Shown piece after piece: positions 37,065-38,064 of a stretch of 38,064 nucleotides of DNA. Position 1 is the first letter of the stretch, and every line of letters begins with the position of its first letter. The notes below the pieces were generated by a model. That model was given only the letters and a program-made list of their open reading frames with translations. It made no database searches and was not told the origin of the DNA. Source of the DNA: a bacterium (GTDB lineage: Bacteria > Patescibacteriota > Minisyncoccia > Phycocordibacterales > UBA5272); NCBI GenBank assembly GCA_027482685.1, contig JAIXVU010000003.1, forward strand, positions 1 to 38,064, read 5' to 3'. The position numbers were made by a program, and so were the translations under genes.

Positions 37065-37150
37065 ATTTATAAGTGTAGCAGATAGATGGAGAGTATGTAA
37101 AAGAAAATACGACCAACAGAAGTTAGTCGCACGTGAACGATCCTTTAACT

Positions 37151-37795
37151 CTACAAACAATCGTTCGCCGGGTTATACGAAAGTATCTGCCAGCCTGTTT
37201 TATATTTTGCGTAGAGTATGGGGTACGTTACCAAGAAAGGAAGTGTCTCAACAGTTTCATTCTCCCTTTTCACCATCTTATCAATTGCAGGATTCCAGAG
37301 TATGCCACCGTTTGATGATGGTTCTTGTGCGTCATGTGTTGTAAGCACAGTAATATGTGGAGTAAACTTTGGCGGAATTGAATCTCTCCATCCAAAATGT
37401 GTGCTTCGCATGACCTCATTACGCATGGCGGTTACGTAGGAGGTAAAGCTGTTATCTTTAGATTGATCTCCTTCAGGAGTGACTTCAAAATAGAGTACAG
37501 CTTTTTCACCGAACGGCATACGGCTTAGTCTGCCTAATCTAAAACGCGTTGCATACAACGGATGATTAGGCATAAGCCCTGCAATAGTAGAACGCAAATT
37601 AAGCAACGATGCGTCTTTATACGTTGTAAAGAAAGGTGGTAGCAGTGTGAGATGGCACACATGTACTCTAGTCTCATCACTTGGTAAGTTTAGTGCATTT
37701 GAAGCATTGATCCTCGCGTGACGAACCCTTTGTAACACCCTAACGTCCGCTACTACTGCAGCGAAGTAACATACGATACGATCATTTTCTTTCAT
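37151..37795 (-). CDS. 2H phosphoesterase / 2'-5' RNA ligase-like protein
   Basis: MKENDRIVCYFAAV...; two HxT/HxTx-type motifs: CHLTLLPPF and PHITVLTTH. The ORF may start at 37807. Confidence 0.75.
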   Translation of the reverse strand: MKENDRIVCYFAAVVADVRVLQRVRHARINASNALNLPSDETRVHVCHLTLLPPFFTTYKDASLLNLRSTIAGLMPNHPLYATRFRLGRLSRMPFGEKAVLYFEVTPEGDQSKDNSFTSYVTAMRNEVMRSTHFGWRDSIPPKFTPHITVLTTHDAQEPSSNGGILWNPAIDKMVKRENETVETLPFLVTYPILYAKYKTGWQILSYNPANDCL

Positions 37796-37869
37796 GTATT
37801 TCTCCAAAGACGTAGACGTGGATACGAAGAACTTTTTTCATGCCAAATACTAACAAATTACGTAACCAC

Positions 37870-37897
37870 TTGCAAAAAATGAGATATGTTATATAAT
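37870..37897 (+). promoter_or_regulatory. putative sigma70-type promoter
   Basis: TTGCAA (37870-37875), 16-bp spacer, consensus TATAAT (37892-37897). Confidence 0.6.
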
Positions 37898-37930
37898 AGT
37901 ATCTGTATACGGATGTGTGTTTATGTGTGT

Positions 37931-37955
37931 CGGACCAGTGGTCCGGCCATTTTTT
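37931..37955 (+). terminator. intrinsic terminator-like hairpin directly before an ATG
   Basis: CGGACC-AGT-GGTCCG, GCCA, then TTTTTT; ATG at 37956. Confidence 0.7.
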
Positions 37956-38064
37956 ATGAAAAAATACAACAAATAAAATTATCTCGTCTACTTTGTTGCA
38001 ACATCACTTTTGTCAGTCGCCGTACTTGTATGTACGTCTTCTTCCAAAAGCTCATTGCTTCGTG

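Noticed and set aside
1-38064. Alternative genetic code (UGA as Gly/Trp, known in some CPR lineages)
   Set aside because: Conserved proteins (RsmA, PcrA, ComM, Pgk, TpiA, S15, Xth) read full length under the standard code, with no internal UGA needed.

Overview
This 38 kb window looks like a chromosomal segment of a Candidate Phyla Radiation (Patescibacteria)-type bacterium. Genes are compact, GC is low to medium, the standard genetic code is used, and there are many short exported or single-TM proteins of unknown function. Main contents: (i) bases 1-10782, minus strand: a VirB4/PrgI/VirB6(TrbL)-like type IV secretion-like operon with accessory exported proteins; (ii) an Lnt-like acyltransferase, RsmA/KsgA, a His-rich polytopic membrane protein and a UvrD/PcrA helicase; (iii) a 1285-aa proline-rich single-TM protein; (iv) LysM-M23 peptidase, histidine phosphatase, YifB/ComM, NYN-domain protein and ribosomal protein S15; (v) a tyrosine recombinase, then a compositionally foreign, betaproteobacterial-looking hfq with its own apparent promoter and terminator, then exonuclease III; (vi) two paralogous exported proteins, an anti-sigma-like protein, an ECF-type sigma factor, pgk and tpiA; (vii) an HlyD-FtsX/MacB-ABC ATPase export cassette; (viii) a 2H phosphoesterase and, at the right edge, a promoter/hairpin/interrupted-ORF arrangement. 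The most notable observation is the apparently transferred hfq in a CPR-like context. Other items are a perfect 32-bp-stem intergenic hairpin, several trinucleotide-loop hairpins, a 15-bp inverted repeat bracketing the histidine phosphatase gene, and a sigma/anti-sigma locus next to paralogous secreted proteins. No CRISPR array, tRNA or rRNA was recognised.
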